From Alg239-R122 sp041746135 (lineage in GTDB: Bacteria > Pseudomonadota > Alphaproteobacteria > Sphingomonadales > Sphingomonadaceae): a stretch of 64,000 bases of DNA. The stretch spans positions 144,962 to 208,961 of the forward strand of contig JBGTHQ010000028.1 in NCBI GenBank assembly GCA_041746135.1, given 5' to 3'. The notes under the pieces are model-generated. The model did no database searches. It was given only the letters and a program-made list of their open reading frames with translations, and was not told where the DNA came from. Made by a program: the position numbers and the translations under genes. Of the stretch, positions 1 through 9,514 are shown in pieces (the first letter of the stretch is position 1; each line of letters opens with the position of its first letter).

Positions 1-993
1 AAACGTATCGTCCATTGTGACTTCGGGCATCTTGTCGTCCGGCATGCCGGCGGCAATGGCTTCACCCTTGGCAATGCGCGCAATACCGTCGAGCAGTATC
101 TTGCGCGTTTCGTCGCTATAGCTACGGACTGTCAGCAGCAGTTCCGCATTGTCGGAAATGATATTATGTTTCGAACCGGCACGAAAACTGCCGACAGTCA
201 CGACGGCCGGTTCCTGCGGATTGATTTCACGGCTGACCAGCGTCTGCAGGCTGGTGACAATGCGTGATGCCAGTACGATTGGATCCTTGGTTGTATTAGG
301 ATAGGCCCCATGGCCGCCGATGCCGTGCACTTTTATATTCACACTGTCGACATTCGCCAGCGCATAGCCAGGGCTATATCCGATCATGCCCGCCTTGAAC
401 TGCGCGGCATCGTGGAAGCCGAGCACGTAATCGGGTTTGGGAAACCGGGTAAAAAGACCGTCATCCAGCATGGCTTTAGCACCGGATCCGATTTCCTCGG
501 CCGGTTGCAGGATCATGACAAGCGTACCCGACCATTGATCCTTGCGCGCCACCAGTTGGCGGGCGGTCCCCACCCAGCCGGTCATATGCGTGTCATGCCC
601 GCACGCATGCATTACGCCTGTTTCGATACCGTTATTCGTGGTCGCCATGACTTTCGATGCGAAGGGCAGACCCGTCTGTTCGACAACCGGCAGACCATCC
701 ATATCGGCTCTCAGCATGACCACGGGGCCGGGGCCGTTCTTCATCACGGCAACGACACCCGTTTGACCGACATTCTCGGTAACGTCGAAACCCAGTTTGC
801 GCGCCTCAACCGCGAGTTTTGCAGCGGTCCGCTTTTCCTGAAAACTGAGTTCCGGATTGGCATGAAGATCACGGTACAGGTCCATCAGCGAAACCATGTC
901 GCGGGCAATATCGGCGCGAATGTCATCGGCCTGCGCCGGCATGGCAGTTATGAGCGGAAGGACGGCAAGAACTGCAAGCAGGCGTGATCTCAT
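1..993 (-). CDS. M20-family amidohydrolase, exported, C-terminus cut by the window edge
   Basis: A metal-dependent amidohydrolase/carboxypeptidase of the M20 family (hippurate or amino-acyl hydrolase type). The frame stays open for 331 codons from an ATG at 993 to the window edge. Residues 1-22 form a signal peptide ending in an AQA-like cleavage site, so the enzyme is probably periplasmic. Metal and catalytic motifs are visible: DLHANPE near 42, ADMDG at 96-100, CGHDTH at 131-136, PAEE at 164-167 and GFHDA near 192. The dimerisation lid follows from about residue 210. The remainder of the catalytic domain lies outside the window. The exact substrate cannot be told. It is transcribed away from bdhA's end with no sign of shared regulation. 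Confidence 0.85.
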   Translation of the reverse strand, partial: MRSRLLAVLAVLPLITAMPAQADDIRADIARDMVSLMDLYRDLHANPELSFQEKRTAAKLAVEARKLGFDVTENVGQTGVVAVMKNGPGPVVMLRADMDGLPVVEQTGLPFASKVMATTNNGIETGVMHACGHDTHMTGWVGTARQLVARKDQWSGTLVMILQPAEEIGSGAKAMLDDGLFTRFPKPDYVLGFHDAAQFKAGMIGYSPGYALANVDSVNIKVHGIGGHGAYPNTTKDPIVLASRIVTSLQTLVSREINPQEPAVVTVGSFRAGSKHNIISDNAELLLTVRSYSDETRKILLDGIARIAKGEAIAAGMPDDKMPEVTMDDTF

Positions 994-1039
994 GATAGGT
1001 TACTCCCCGTTTTTGATTAATATCGAAGCTAGCCCGATT

Positions 1040-1825
1040 TCACTGCGCCGTCCATCCTCCATCCATTGACAGGTTGGCACCTGTAATCGCCTTGGCTTCG
1101 TCTCTGCATAAATAGAGTGCGAATGCGGCGACCTGTTCCGACGTCACGAATTCCTTGGTCGGCTGGGCAGACAAAAGCACGTCGTTGATTACTTTATCGC
1201 GAGACATGCCCCGTGCCTTCATGGTGTCGGGGATCTGGTTTTCGACGAGCGGGGTCCAGACATAGCCGGGGCTGATGCAGTTCACGGTAATGCCGTGACG
1301 CGCGGTTTCCAGAGCGACAGCTTTCATCATCCCCGCGAGACCAAATTTGGCGGCAACATAGGCGCTCTTGGCAGGACTGGCGACAAGCGAATGGGCCGAT
1401 GCCGTGGCAATAATACGTCCCCATTTCCGCTGCTTCATATAGGGCACTGCCAGACGGATGGTGTGGAACGCGGCGCTCAGGTTTAAGGCCATGATCAAAT
1501 CCCATTTTTCCGGCGGGAATTCATCAATCGGGGCGACATGCTGCGTCCCGGCATTATTGATCAGAATGTCTATTCCGCCAAATTCTTCCGCGGCCACTTT
1601 CATCATCTGCGCGATTTTATCCGGTTTAGTGAGATCGGCGTCGCTATATATCGCCTTGGCACCATTCAGCGATTCGAGCGATGTGCGTTCCGTTTCGATT
1701 TCTTGTGTTTCGCCGAAACCGTTGATGACAATGTTGGCTCCCTCGGCAGCCAGTGCCTTGGCATATGCCAGCCCGATACCAGAAGTCGAGCCTGTAATTA
1801 ATGCTGTCTTACCTTTGAGGAACAT
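1040..1825 (-). CDS. bdhA: D-3-hydroxybutyrate dehydrogenase (SDR)
   Basis: Oxidises D-3-hydroxybutyrate to acetoacetate with NAD, in cytoplasmic ketone-body/PHB turnover. The 261-residue protein has the classical SDR order: TGSTSGIG at 11-18 for cofactor binding, NNAG at 90-93, catalytic Ser143, Tyr156 and Lys160 (SAYVAAK), and the substrate-shaping C-terminal GGWTAQ typical of 3-hydroxybutyrate dehydrogenases. It lies 27 nt downstream of the patatin-like lipase gene on the same strand. The two probably form an operon releasing and oxidising hydroxybutyrate or acyl chains. The family call is strong; the exact substrate is from homology only. Confidence 0.88.
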   Translation of the reverse strand: MFLKGKTALITGSTSGIGLAYAKALAAEGANIVINGFGETQEIETERTSLESLNGAKAIYSDADLTKPDKIAQMMKVAAEEFGGIDILINNAGTQHVAPIDEFPPEKWDLIMALNLSAAFHTIRLAVPYMKQRKWGRIIATASAHSLVASPAKSAYVAAKFGLAGMMKAVALETARHGITVNCISPGYVWTPLVENQIPDTMKARGMSRDKVINDVLLSAQPTKEFVTSEQVAAFALYLCRDEAKAITGANLSMDGGWTAQ

Positions 1826-1852
1826 GGATTTTCTCCTTGATATATAAATATG

Positions 1853-2977
1853 TCAATCACCAAGATCGAATGATGCCGTCTTGCCGTCGAGAATATTGCG
1901 CGCCAGGATATCGCCGTTTTCGATCGTTTTTTCGACCGCCTGCTGGCCTTGTACCCAATGATCCAGCATCGTGCTGCGCGAAAACTCGAAATCGCGTGCG
2001 CCGCTTTCCCAATCCTGCAACTTATAGATAAGCTGGACGATATTGACCGCGCCGTCGTCGACGATATCGCGCAACCGCTGTACATCCTTGTCGTCGCAGA
2101 CGTTTTTGGGAAGTTTCTTCAGTACGCTGCGGATCGCATCATGTTCTTTCCGCAACCGCACATACTGGTCGGTGACTTGCCGGGTCCGGCTGGAGTAGCG
2201 GATATCCTTTTCGCGGCTCCACACGTCGCTCATTTGCTTCGGCAAAATTCCGCGTGCAGGAAACAGGTCGATCTGGAAAACCAGCATGTCGCGGCGGTCC
2301 TGATGCTCCAATATGTAAGATAGAGGCGTATTGCTGACCAGTCCGCCATCCCAGTAGTGGCGACTGTCTATCTCGACCGGCGGAAAGCCGGGGGGCAGCG
2401 CGCCGGACGCCATGATGTGCCGGGCATCAATACGCGTTGGCAATGTTGCATGGCGCGTGTCGAAATACGTGAAATTGCCGCTTTCGATGTCGACTGCGCC
2501 TATAGACACCCGGATCGGCCCGTCATTCAGCAGGTCCCAGTTCACCATCTCCTCCAAAGTCTGCTGCAGCGGCGAGGTGTCATAAAAACTGATCGACTCG
2601 TTAGAACCATCCGGTGCCAGAAATGCAGGAAGCATATGCGGTTTGAAAAATCCGGGCACACCGAAGCTTGTTACCACTGCGGCTGCACCCAGATGCATGG
2701 TTTCACGCAAAATCGAGCTGGCGGGAAACGCCATGTCCGGCAGCGCGCTCGATACCAGTTCCCAGAATTGCCGAAGCACCGCAAGCCTTTTTTCAGGGGG
2801 ATTCCCAGCAATCAGGGCGGCATTGATGGCGCCGATGGAAATCCCGGCGATCCAGCCGACCGGGATAGCCTTGTCGCATAGAGCCTCGAATGCACCCGCC
2901 TGAAACGACCCCAGCGCGCCGCCCCCTTGCAACACCAGCGCAACATCGTCGGGAATCGGCAGCGGCGGATCGTTCAA
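1853..2977 (-). CDS. patatin-like phospholipase/esterase
   Basis: A serine lipid hydrolase with the patatin Ser-Asp dyad. Using the start proposed here, the oxyanion motif GGGALG lies at 18-23, the nucleophile elbow GISIG is centred on Ser47, and the catalytic Asp lies in DGG at about 210. A basic, helical C-terminal region of the type annotated as DUF3734 follows. No signal peptide is seen, so it is likely cytoplasmic or membrane-peripheral. There is no ATG at the 5' end. A TTG at 2977 preceded by AGGA at seven bases is the best start; another TTG at 3028 would add 17 residues. It is coupled to bdhA just downstream, which is compatible with a role in PHB or membrane-lipid turnover (inference). 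Confidence 0.82.
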   Translation of the reverse strand: MNDPPLPIPDDVALVLQGGGALGSFQAGAFEALCDKAIPVGWIAGISIGAINAALIAGNPPEKRLAVLRQFWELVSSALPDMAFPASSILRETMHLGAAAVVTSFGVPGFFKPHMLPAFLAPDGSNESISFYDTSPLQQTLEEMVNWDLLNDGPIRVSIGAVDIESGNFTYFDTRHATLPTRIDARHIMASGALPPGFPPVEIDSRHYWDGGLVSNTPLSYILEHQDRRDMLVFQIDLFPARGILPKQMSDVWSREKDIRYSSRTRQVTDQYVRLRKEHDAIRSVLKKLPKNVCDDKDVQRLRDIVDDGAVNIVQLIYKLQDWESGARDFEFSRSTMLDHWVQGQQAVEKTIENGDILARNILDGKTASFDLGD

Positions 2978-3106
2978 ATGCTGTTCCTGTCTGGGAATTT
3001 TCAAGGCAATAGAGTTTCCATAGAGCAACAGGCGCGAAAAGATAAGGTTTCTTATGCCGGATTATTTGCTAGGTTCGTTTTCACGCTTAAGGTTCGGAGA
3101 ATAAAG

Positions 3107-4024
3107 ATGCGGCTCGACGATTACGACAAGGATATCAACGTTCGCGATTTGGGTCGTGGCTCGGGCGGGGGCGGCCTCAGCGGCGGCGGTATTGGCATGT
3201 TGCTCAATTTCCTGCCGTTTCTTTTGGGACGCAAGATGGGCTGCGGGACGATCTTGTTGATCGCTGCCGTGGGCGCGTTCTTCCTCTATTCCGGGGGCGG
3301 AGCATCCTTTCTCGGCGATATGGGGGGCAGCAGCACGCGTAGTCAAAGCGCGACCGCGGGCAGCGACAATGTCGACAGCATCTGCAATCTCGACGCCAGT
3401 CGGCGCGAAATGTGCAACACGCTTTCCTCTGTCGATAACACCTGGGAAGTTCTCTTTCGTGCGAACGGCAGTCAGTATAAGGCGCCCACACTGAATTTCT
3501 TTACGGACAGCAACAGTTCGGCATGCGGCGCAGCGCAGTTAGCCATGGGACCGTTTTACTGTCCCACAGACGAAGGCATCTACATTGACACCAGTTTTTT
3601 CGAAGAACTGGATCAAAAATTCGGAGCCGCAGGTGATTTCGCACGTCGCTACGTGCTCGCGCATGAAGTGGGCCATCACATCCAGACGCTTTCGGGCATT
3701 TCGCGCCAGGTCCGTCAGGCACAGGGCAGCGCAAGCCAGACGGAGGGCAATGCCCTGCAGGTTCGCATGGAGCTCCAAGCCGATTGTTATGCCGGCGTAT
3801 GGGCCGGTCGCAATCAGGACCGTATCGAGCTAGGCGACGTAGAGGAAGGCATGCGCGCTGCCAATGCCATTGGCGATGACAATATCATGCGCTCCGCCGG
3901 TCGCCGACCTGTGCCGGAAAGCTTCACACATGGATCGAGCGAACAGCGTATGCGCTGGCTGCGCCGCGGTATGGAGACCGGCGATCCCGCCCAGTGTGAT
4001 ACATTCGGTGCACGGCAGCTGTAA
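3107..4024 (+). CDS. ypfJ: YpfJ/KPN_02809-type neutral zinc metallopeptidase
   Basis: A membrane-anchored putative zinc metallopeptidase of 305 residues. A Gly-rich stretch (17-30) is followed by a transmembrane helix at about 47-62, then an extracytoplasmic catalytic domain with the gluzincin signature HEVGH at 186-190. Cys pairs (93/103, 140/152) could form disulfides. The start is the ATG at 3107, preceded by GGAGA; the frame is open further upstream but that part overlaps the divergent patatin gene. The family is widespread and its physiological substrate is unknown, so only the fold and putative zinc site are supported. It is followed after nine bases by an FMN dehydrogenase on the same strand. 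Confidence 0.85.
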   Translation: MRLDDYDKDINVRDLGRGSGGGGLSGGGIGMLLNFLPFLLGRKMGCGTILLIAAVGAFFLYSGGGASFLGDMGGSSTRSQSATAGSDNVDSICNLDASRREMCNTLSSVDNTWEVLFRANGSQYKAPTLNFFTDSNSSACGAAQLAMGPFYCPTDEGIYIDTSFFEELDQKFGAAGDFARRYVLAHEVGHHIQTLSGISRQVRQAQGSASQTEGNALQVRMELQADCYAGVWAGRNQDRIELGDVEEGMRAANAIGDDNIMRSAGRRPVPESFTHGSSEQRMRWLRRGMETGDPAQCDTFGARQL

Positions 4025-4033
4025 TAGCGGTCG

Positions 4034-5182
4034 ATGCGTCTGACCGATTGCCATAATGTACAGGACTTCCGACGACTGGCGCAAAAACGTCTGCCCTCAC
4101 CCATATTTCACTATATCGACGGTGCGGCCGATGACGAGATAACCAAATCGCGCAATACCGTCGCGTACGAAGATTGCGATCTCGTTCCCAATGTGCTGGC
4201 CGGAGTGCAGGACATCGATATGCGCACCACCGTCATGGGCCGCGAGATTTCCATGCCGCTCTTCCTCTCGCCCACGGCTTTGCAGCGCTTGTTCCATTGG
4301 CAAGGTGAGCGCGGCGTAGCGCGTGCAGCAGAGAAATTCGGGACATGGTTTGGCATATCTTCTCTAGCCACCGTCAGCATCGAGGAAATTGGCAAAGCCA
4401 TCAGCAGTCCGAAACTGTTTCAGCTTTACGTGCATAAAGACAAGGGGCTGAACCGGTCGATGATCGAACGGTGCAAAGCGGCGAAGTTCGATGCCATCGC
4501 GCTGACTGTCGATACCATCGTCGGCGGCAACCGCGAACGGTGCCTGCGCAGCGGCTTTACCTCTCCCCCGCGCCTCACTCCGGCCAGTGCGATCAGCTTT
4601 GCCGCACACCCGCTATGGACGCTCAACTATCTCTCGCGAGAGAAATTCTCGCTGCCCAATCTGGAAACGCATGTCGAACAGGGCAGCAACATTGCTGTCT
4701 CGGTCGCTGACTATTTTAACACTATGCTCGACCAGTCGATGGACTGGAAAATGGCGGAGGACATCCGCAACCAGTGGGGCGGCGAGTTCTGTCTGAAAGG
4801 AATTATGTCCGCCCAGGATGCGCGCCGCGCCGCAGATATCGGCGCAACCGCAATTATGGTCAGCAATCATGGCGGGCGGCAACTGGACGGCGGCCGCGCC
4901 CCCTTCGATCAGCTGGCCGAGATTGTCGATGCTGTCGGCGACCGGATCGACGTGATCTGCGATGGCGGCATACAGCGCGGCAGCCACGTGCTGAAAGCGC
5001 TGAGCGTCGGTGCCAAGGCATGTTCGGGCGGGCGGCTCTACTTGTATGCGCTGGCCGCAGCGGGTCAGGAGGGAGTCGAACGCACGCTTGGCAACTTCCG
5101 TTCGGAAATTGAGCGCGACATGAAATTGATGGGCGTCCGCAATATTTGCGACCTCTCACGCGACAACTTGCGTTGGCGCTAG
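4034..5182 (+). CDS. lldD: FMN-dependent alpha-hydroxy acid dehydrogenase (L-lactate dehydrogenase-like)
   Basis: A TIM-barrel flavoenzyme oxidising L-2-hydroxy acids such as L-lactate to 2-oxo acids, feeding electrons to the respiratory chain. The length (382 aa) is normal. Diagnostic residues: YIDGAADDE near 27-35, the LYVHKD flavin contact near 131-136, Lys255 (CLKG), the active-site SNHGG with His279 and Arg282, then DGGI and GGR for the FMN phosphate. No signal peptide is seen; enzymes of this type are membrane-associated. It starts nine bases after the ypfJ stop. L-lactate is the most likely substrate, but mandelate or glycolate relatives look similar at this level. Confidence 0.82.
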   Translation: MRLTDCHNVQDFRRLAQKRLPSPIFHYIDGAADDEITKSRNTVAYEDCDLVPNVLAGVQDIDMRTTVMGREISMPLFLSPTALQRLFHWQGERGVARAAEKFGTWFGISSLATVSIEEIGKAISSPKLFQLYVHKDKGLNRSMIERCKAAKFDAIALTVDTIVGGNRERCLRSGFTSPPRLTPASAISFAAHPLWTLNYLSREKFSLPNLETHVEQGSNIAVSVADYFNTMLDQSMDWKMAEDIRNQWGGEFCLKGIMSAQDARRAADIGATAIMVSNHGGRQLDGGRAPFDQLAEIVDAVGDRIDVICDGGIQRGSHVLKALSVGAKACSGGRLYLYALAAAGQEGVERTLGNFRSEIERDMKLMGVRNICDLSRDNLRWR

Positions 5183-5311
5183 ATACTTTACCCATAGTTT
5201 ACCCCGTATTCAGCCGCTCGTCGAACCTTGAGTGCAGTTGATGGAAACAAGCTCGTTTTATGATGGTCTCGCTGTGTTTACGGCTGTAGTCAATCTTGGA
5301 GAGCGGGTAAA

Positions 5312-7426
5312 ATGTCAGACCATAAAAAAATAAATTCAAGGCAGTTGCTCTGGAATAAAGGGATCCAGCTATTTTTAAGCGCATCGTTTTTGGCGCTCCC
5401 TGTAACCGTATCGGCACAGGAACGCACCGATAGTCCTGCTGCTACACCCAATCAGAATGCTGCCCCCGAAACTGCCCGCACCGGTGCACGGATATTCGAG
5501 CCTGCATATTTCGCCCAATATGCGCCCAATACCGCTCTCGACATGGTGACGCGCCTCCCCGGATTTTCCATCGAAGAGGCCGCGCAGCGCCGCGGACTGG
5601 GTCAGGGCGGATCCAACGTATTGCTCAACGGGGAGAGATTCACGGCCAAGTCGACCGACATTCGTACTTTGCTGAGCCGCATCGGCGCGAAACAGGTGAT
5701 ACGAATTGAACTGGTTGATGCGGCAACGCTCGATATTCCCGGGCTTTCCGGACAGGTCGCCAATCTCATCTATGCGGCCAGCTCAGGAAGCGGCCAATTC
5801 AGGTGGAGCCCGTCCTTCCGGACCCGGCAAACGGACCCGGTGTTTCTCGACGGCGAAGTTTCCTACACGGGTAAGCTTGGTAAATTCGATTACACGCTCT
5901 CGCTTGTAAACCGGTCGTTTCGGGACGGGAATAACGGTCCGGAGCGCGTCCTCGATGGCACTGGCGGATTGATCGATCTACGCGATGAAATCCTTTTCGT
6001 GGATGGCGACCGGCCGAAAATCAGCGCCGCGTTGAAGCGTGAGACCACAAATGGAAATATTGCCAATCTGAACCTGGCCTATGAACGCAGCTGGACCGAG
6101 ATACGCGAGCTGAGCGACCGGACTGACAACTTTCGCAATTATCTGGAGACCGAAAAAGAATATAATTATGAACTTGGCGGAGATTATGAATTCGGCGTTT
6201 CCAGCGGCCGGTTGAAACTGATCGGCCTGCACCGTTTCGAGCACAGCCCGTTCTTTTTCAACGTGCTGACCCGTTTTAACGACGGGCGCGCCGATAACGG
6301 CGTTCGCCAGAACCGGTTCGTGGATGAAACCGAAAGCATTGCGCGTGCCGAATATCGCTGGAAAAGTGGCACCAACGACTGGCAGGTATCGCTCGAGGGG
6401 GCGCTCAACAGTCTCGATACGGGCACCGAACTGTCCGTTCTGAACAGCTCGGGCGTTTATCAGCCGGTGCCGCTTTTCGGCGCGGATGCCAGGGTGCAGG
6501 AAAAGCGGGCCGAAACCAACATCACTTGGGGACGGCCAATCGCCTCCACCATCACGCTGCAATCCTCTTTGGGTGCCGAGTATTCGCAGCTTTCGCAAAG
6601 CGGCCCTGCGGGTCTGACCCGCAGCTTCATTCGCCCTAAGGGCTTTATATCCGCAGCTTGGAAAGCGGGCAAAACGCTGGACGTCAACCTGCGTATCGAA
6701 CGCAGCGTGGGGCAACTCGATTTCTTTGATTTCGTTGCATCTACCGACATCGGCTCGGGCAATGAAAATGTCGGAAATGCCCAGCTTGTACCGCAGCAGA
6801 GCTGGGATTTCGAAGTCGAGGCCACCAAAAATCTCGGGCAATGGGGCTCGATTAAGTTATTTGGCGATTACCGAATTATCGAGGATATTATTGGCCAGAT
6901 ACCGATTGGCGAGTTTGGCGAGGCTCCCGGCAATATCGACGGCACCCGCGTCTATGGCCTGGGCGCGAGTGGCACGATCAAGCTGGACCGGGCGGGGATC
7001 AAGGGTGCGGAAATTGAGTTTAGCGGCAATTTTCGCGAAGCCCGGCTCGACGATCCACTGACCGGGTTGCGCCTGCCTGTCTCGCAGAATCAGAAATACC
7101 AGTATGATGTGAGCTTTCGCCACGACATACCGGGTACGCAATGGGCTTATGGCGGCGGATATTTTGCATTCGGACAGGAGCCGGGCTTTCGGCTCAACCA
7201 GATTTCCCAATTCACATTCGATAATGGCGATGCGTCGATTTTTGCCGAGCACAAGAATGTGCTGGGCCTGAAAGTCCGCGCAACGATCGCCAACCTCACC
7301 GGAACGGGCGAGGATTTCGCACGCACGGTTTTTGTCAACCGCCGGACCGGCCCGACCGCTTTTACCGAAGACCGCAAGCGCAGTTTCGGGCAGGTTGTAC
7401 GGCTTAACGTGAGCGGAACATTTTAA
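5312..7426 (+). CDS. TonB-dependent receptor/outer-membrane beta-barrel protein
   Basis: A 704-residue outer-membrane protein. A signal peptide (about 20-36, ending VSAQE) precedes a plug-like domain (about 60-155) with the segment LDMVTRLPGF and a GGSNVLLNG stretch typical of TonB-dependent receptor plugs. The rest has alternating aromatic/polar strands of a beta-barrel and ends in a C-terminal Phe (SGTF*), the usual BAM recognition feature. The ligand cannot be told. No SusD, FecR or sigma-factor gene lies next to it. The preceding 129-bp gap should hold its promoter. Confidence 0.82.
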   Translation: MSDHKKINSRQLLWNKGIQLFLSASFLALPVTVSAQERTDSPAATPNQNAAPETARTGARIFEPAYFAQYAPNTALDMVTRLPGFSIEEAAQRRGLGQGGSNVLLNGERFTAKSTDIRTLLSRIGAKQVIRIELVDAATLDIPGLSGQVANLIYAASSGSGQFRWSPSFRTRQTDPVFLDGEVSYTGKLGKFDYTLSLVNRSFRDGNNGPERVLDGTGGLIDLRDEILFVDGDRPKISAALKRETTNGNIANLNLAYERSWTEIRELSDRTDNFRNYLETEKEYNYELGGDYEFGVSSGRLKLIGLHRFEHSPFFFNVLTRFNDGRADNGVRQNRFVDETESIARAEYRWKSGTNDWQVSLEGALNSLDTGTELSVLNSSGVYQPVPLFGADARVQEKRAETNITWGRPIASTITLQSSLGAEYSQLSQSGPAGLTRSFIRPKGFISAAWKAGKTLDVNLRIERSVGQLDFFDFVASTDIGSGNENVGNAQLVPQQSWDFEVEATKNLGQWGSIKLFGDYRIIEDIIGQIPIGEFGEAPGNIDGTRVYGLGASGTIKLDRAGIKGAEIEFSGNFREARLDDPLTGLRLPVSQNQKYQYDVSFRHDIPGTQWAYGGGYFAFGQEPGFRLNQISQFTFDNGDASIFAEHKNVLGLKVRATIANLTGTGEDFARTVFVNRRTGPTAFTEDRKRSFGQVVRLNVSGTF

Positions 7427-7493
7427 GAGCAACGCTGTCAGTGCGGATTGATCGCACGTTGCAGCAGCCCGCCGGCGTTCCTATCTCAGTACC

Positions 7494-8525
7494 ATGACAA
7501 GATTCGCCCTGCTCGATCTCGTGCCCGTTACCGAAGGCGGTTCTGTTGCAGCATCGCTCGCGCATGCCGCCGATTTGGCGGCGCATGCGGAGAAACTCGG
7601 ATTTACTCGCTATTGGGTGGCGGAGCATCATGGCATGGCAGGGATAGCCAGCGCTGCGACCAGCATTGTTATTGCACATATTGCCGCTGCCACCAAATCC
7701 ATCCGCGTCGGCGCGGGCGGCATCATGCTGCCCAATCATGCGCCGCTGGTGATAGCAGAACAGTTCGGTACACTCGATTCGCTTTATCCGGGCAGGATTG
7801 ATCTGGGCCTTGGCCGCGCACCGGGGAGCGACCAGCGCGTGGCGCAGGCTTTGCGCCGTACGCTTAATACCGACCCCAATGAATTTCCGCGCGACGTGAT
7901 GGAGCTGCAAAGTTATTTTGCGGATGACGGCCAGACCGGCATCAAAGCCACTCCGGGTGCGGGCGCGGATATCCAGCTCTATATACTCGGCTCCAGCCTT
8001 TACGGCGCGCAAGTCGCCGCAGCGCTGGGTCTTCCCTATGCGTTTGCCAGCCATTTCGCACCGCAGTCTCTCGACGAAGCGCTCAAAATCTACCGCGACC
8101 AGTTTCGCCCTTCCGCCGTGCTCGACACGCCCTACGTCATGGCGGCGTTCAACATTATCGCCGCCGATACTGACGAGGAAGCCGAATATCTCGCCACTTC
8201 GATGCAGCAAAGCTTCGTGCGTCTGCGCACCGGCAATCCCGGCCAGATGCCGCCGCCGGTTCGCGGTTACCGCGATACTTTAGGCACGCAAGGAAATGCG
8301 ATCTTGGACAGCGTGCTATCCGCGAGCGCCATTGGCGGGCCTGAAAAGGTGCGCGAAAAAGTCGCGGCTTTTGTCGCGCGTACAGATGCGGACGAGTTGG
8401 TCGTCGCCAGTTCGATCTTCGACCATGATGCACGCAAAAAGAGTCTGGAAATTGCGGCTGAAAAATTCGTCGAGGCAACGCTTGATGTGGCCAACAAAAA
8501 AGCGACCCCGGCCAACCATATATGA
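7494..8525 (+). CDS. LLM-class flavin-dependent oxidoreductase (luciferase-like)
   Basis: A 343-residue bacterial-luciferase-like monooxygenase of the group carrying the MsnO8/YhbW label. The N-terminal FALLDLVPV, the YWVAEHHG flavin-proximal motif near 38-45, and GRIDLGLGRAPG near 100-111 are characteristic. It would use reduced FMN from a partner reductase to oxygenate a small organic molecule; no reductase gene is adjacent, and the substrate is unknown. The start ATG at 7494 follows the TonB receptor by 67 bp. The next gene, of clearly different base composition, starts only one base after its stop. Confidence 0.82.
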   Translation: MTRFALLDLVPVTEGGSVAASLAHAADLAAHAEKLGFTRYWVAEHHGMAGIASAATSIVIAHIAAATKSIRVGAGGIMLPNHAPLVIAEQFGTLDSLYPGRIDLGLGRAPGSDQRVAQALRRTLNTDPNEFPRDVMELQSYFADDGQTGIKATPGAGADIQLYILGSSLYGAQVAAALGLPYAFASHFAPQSLDEALKIYRDQFRPSAVLDTPYVMAAFNIIAADTDEEAEYLATSMQQSFVRLRTGNPGQMPPPVRGYRDTLGTQGNAILDSVLSASAIGGPEKVREKVAAFVARTDADELVVASSIFDHDARKKSLEIAAEKFVEATLDVANKKATPANHI

Positions 8526-8526
8526 A

Positions 8527-9375
8527 ATGATTATCCTTCTCGCAGACTCAAACTCGTTGCGCCATTCTGGCTTACAGCAGTTTCTTAAAGCATCATGTAA
8601 TCATGCCATCGGTGTTTCCGATTTAACAATCATAGAAATGGAAAAAAAGAACGCACTCAAAACATCCCGGATGTCCCTCCGAACCGTGTTCCTATATCCG
8701 AAGCAATGTTTTGCTTTGAAACGTACTGATCTGCTTCTTGATAACAAAGTCCACAATCTGGACGATGCTATAGATCTTATCGATTACGGGTTAACGGCAA
8801 ACTTGCGTGAACTAGCGACCAACCTTTGGTGCATCCCAGTACCTACGACTTTACCCATTGAAAGGCAGCACGCGGAAGGGACGGCCTCTCTCATTATTTC
8901 AAATCTCCGAATCGAAGTAGCAGGCTGGGAGCAAGAAATGGTTGCTGCGGTTTCCATTTTTTCCTCAACCGAAATAAGCGAAATACGTGGAAGGAAAGAT
9001 GTTAGACCGGAAACCGTGCGTAAAACTATCGATCTTCTGCTCGACACGACCCGCGATTTCATGTTGAGAAATCAGCAGAAAAAGCTTGGTGAACAGATAA
9101 CTGTGAAAGATGCGATGAGCATGTTTGGTTTCCGATACTCGCTTTGCGTCATGCTCTACACTTTGAGTTGGATTCGTGAAGGTAGTAGTACAGGGAAAAA
9201 TGTTGAAAAGAGGCTTAACGACGCTATCGACCTGCAAGTTGCTGCAGCGGGCACTTTCTTCAACGGCGTCCTAAGTACAGACAAGCAAGTTAAATGGATA
9301 TCGTCACAGGCACGCCGCTTGCTCCGTGACTGGGGGGCTTACGTCGGTGAGGATTTGTTGCTATTTCCGCCTTAG
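8527..9375 (+). CDS. putative large PIN-domain-like nuclease, accessory gene
   Basis: A 282-residue protein with no name I can assign with certainty. The N-terminus (MIILLADSNSLR) resembles the first PIN-domain strand with Asp7. A second acidic residue is Glu37 in SDLTIIEME, and the C-terminal part has NDAID (Asp232/Asp235) followed by VLSTDK (Asp252), the usual spacing of the third and fourth PIN acidic residues. The long helical middle (about 80-225) would be an insertion. I infer a metal-dependent RNase-like fold. The DNA is visibly more AT-rich than its neighbours and no antitoxin-like ORF is next to it. The ATG at 8527 is one base after the previous stop. It could be a solitary toxin, a defence gene or an RNA-processing enzyme. 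Confidence 0.5.
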   Translation: MIILLADSNSLRHSGLQQFLKASCNHAIGVSDLTIIEMEKKNALKTSRMSLRTVFLYPKQCFALKRTDLLLDNKVHNLDDAIDLIDYGLTANLRELATNLWCIPVPTTLPIERQHAEGTASLIISNLRIEVAGWEQEMVAAVSIFSSTEISEIRGRKDVRPETVRKTIDLLLDTTRDFMLRNQQKKLGEQITVKDAMSMFGFRYSLCVMLYTLSWIREGSSTGKNVEKRLNDAIDLQVAAAGTFFNGVLSTDKQVKWISSQARRLLRDWGAYVGEDLLLFPP

Positions 9376-9421
9376 CATTTGATGAATATCTTATACTCGC
9401 ATTTTTAGGAGTCGTTAGAAG

Positions 9422-9442
9422 GGAAGCCAGTAAGCGGCTTCC
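9422..9442. terminator. short hairpin between the PIN-like gene and sdhA
   Basis: A perfect 7-bp inverted repeat, GGAAGCC (9422-9428) and GGCTTCC (9436-9442), with a 7-nt loop, lies between two convergent genes. It lacks a clear U-run on either strand, so it may be only a weak terminator or an mRNA 3'-end structure. The rest of the gap 9376-9514 shows nothing else. Confidence 0.3.
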
Positions 9443-9514
9443 GGCTATTTGAACACTTGTTCTGTCACGAGAATCCGCTTCCTATTTAAAAGACGGACTT
9501 TTCTTTACGCTAAC

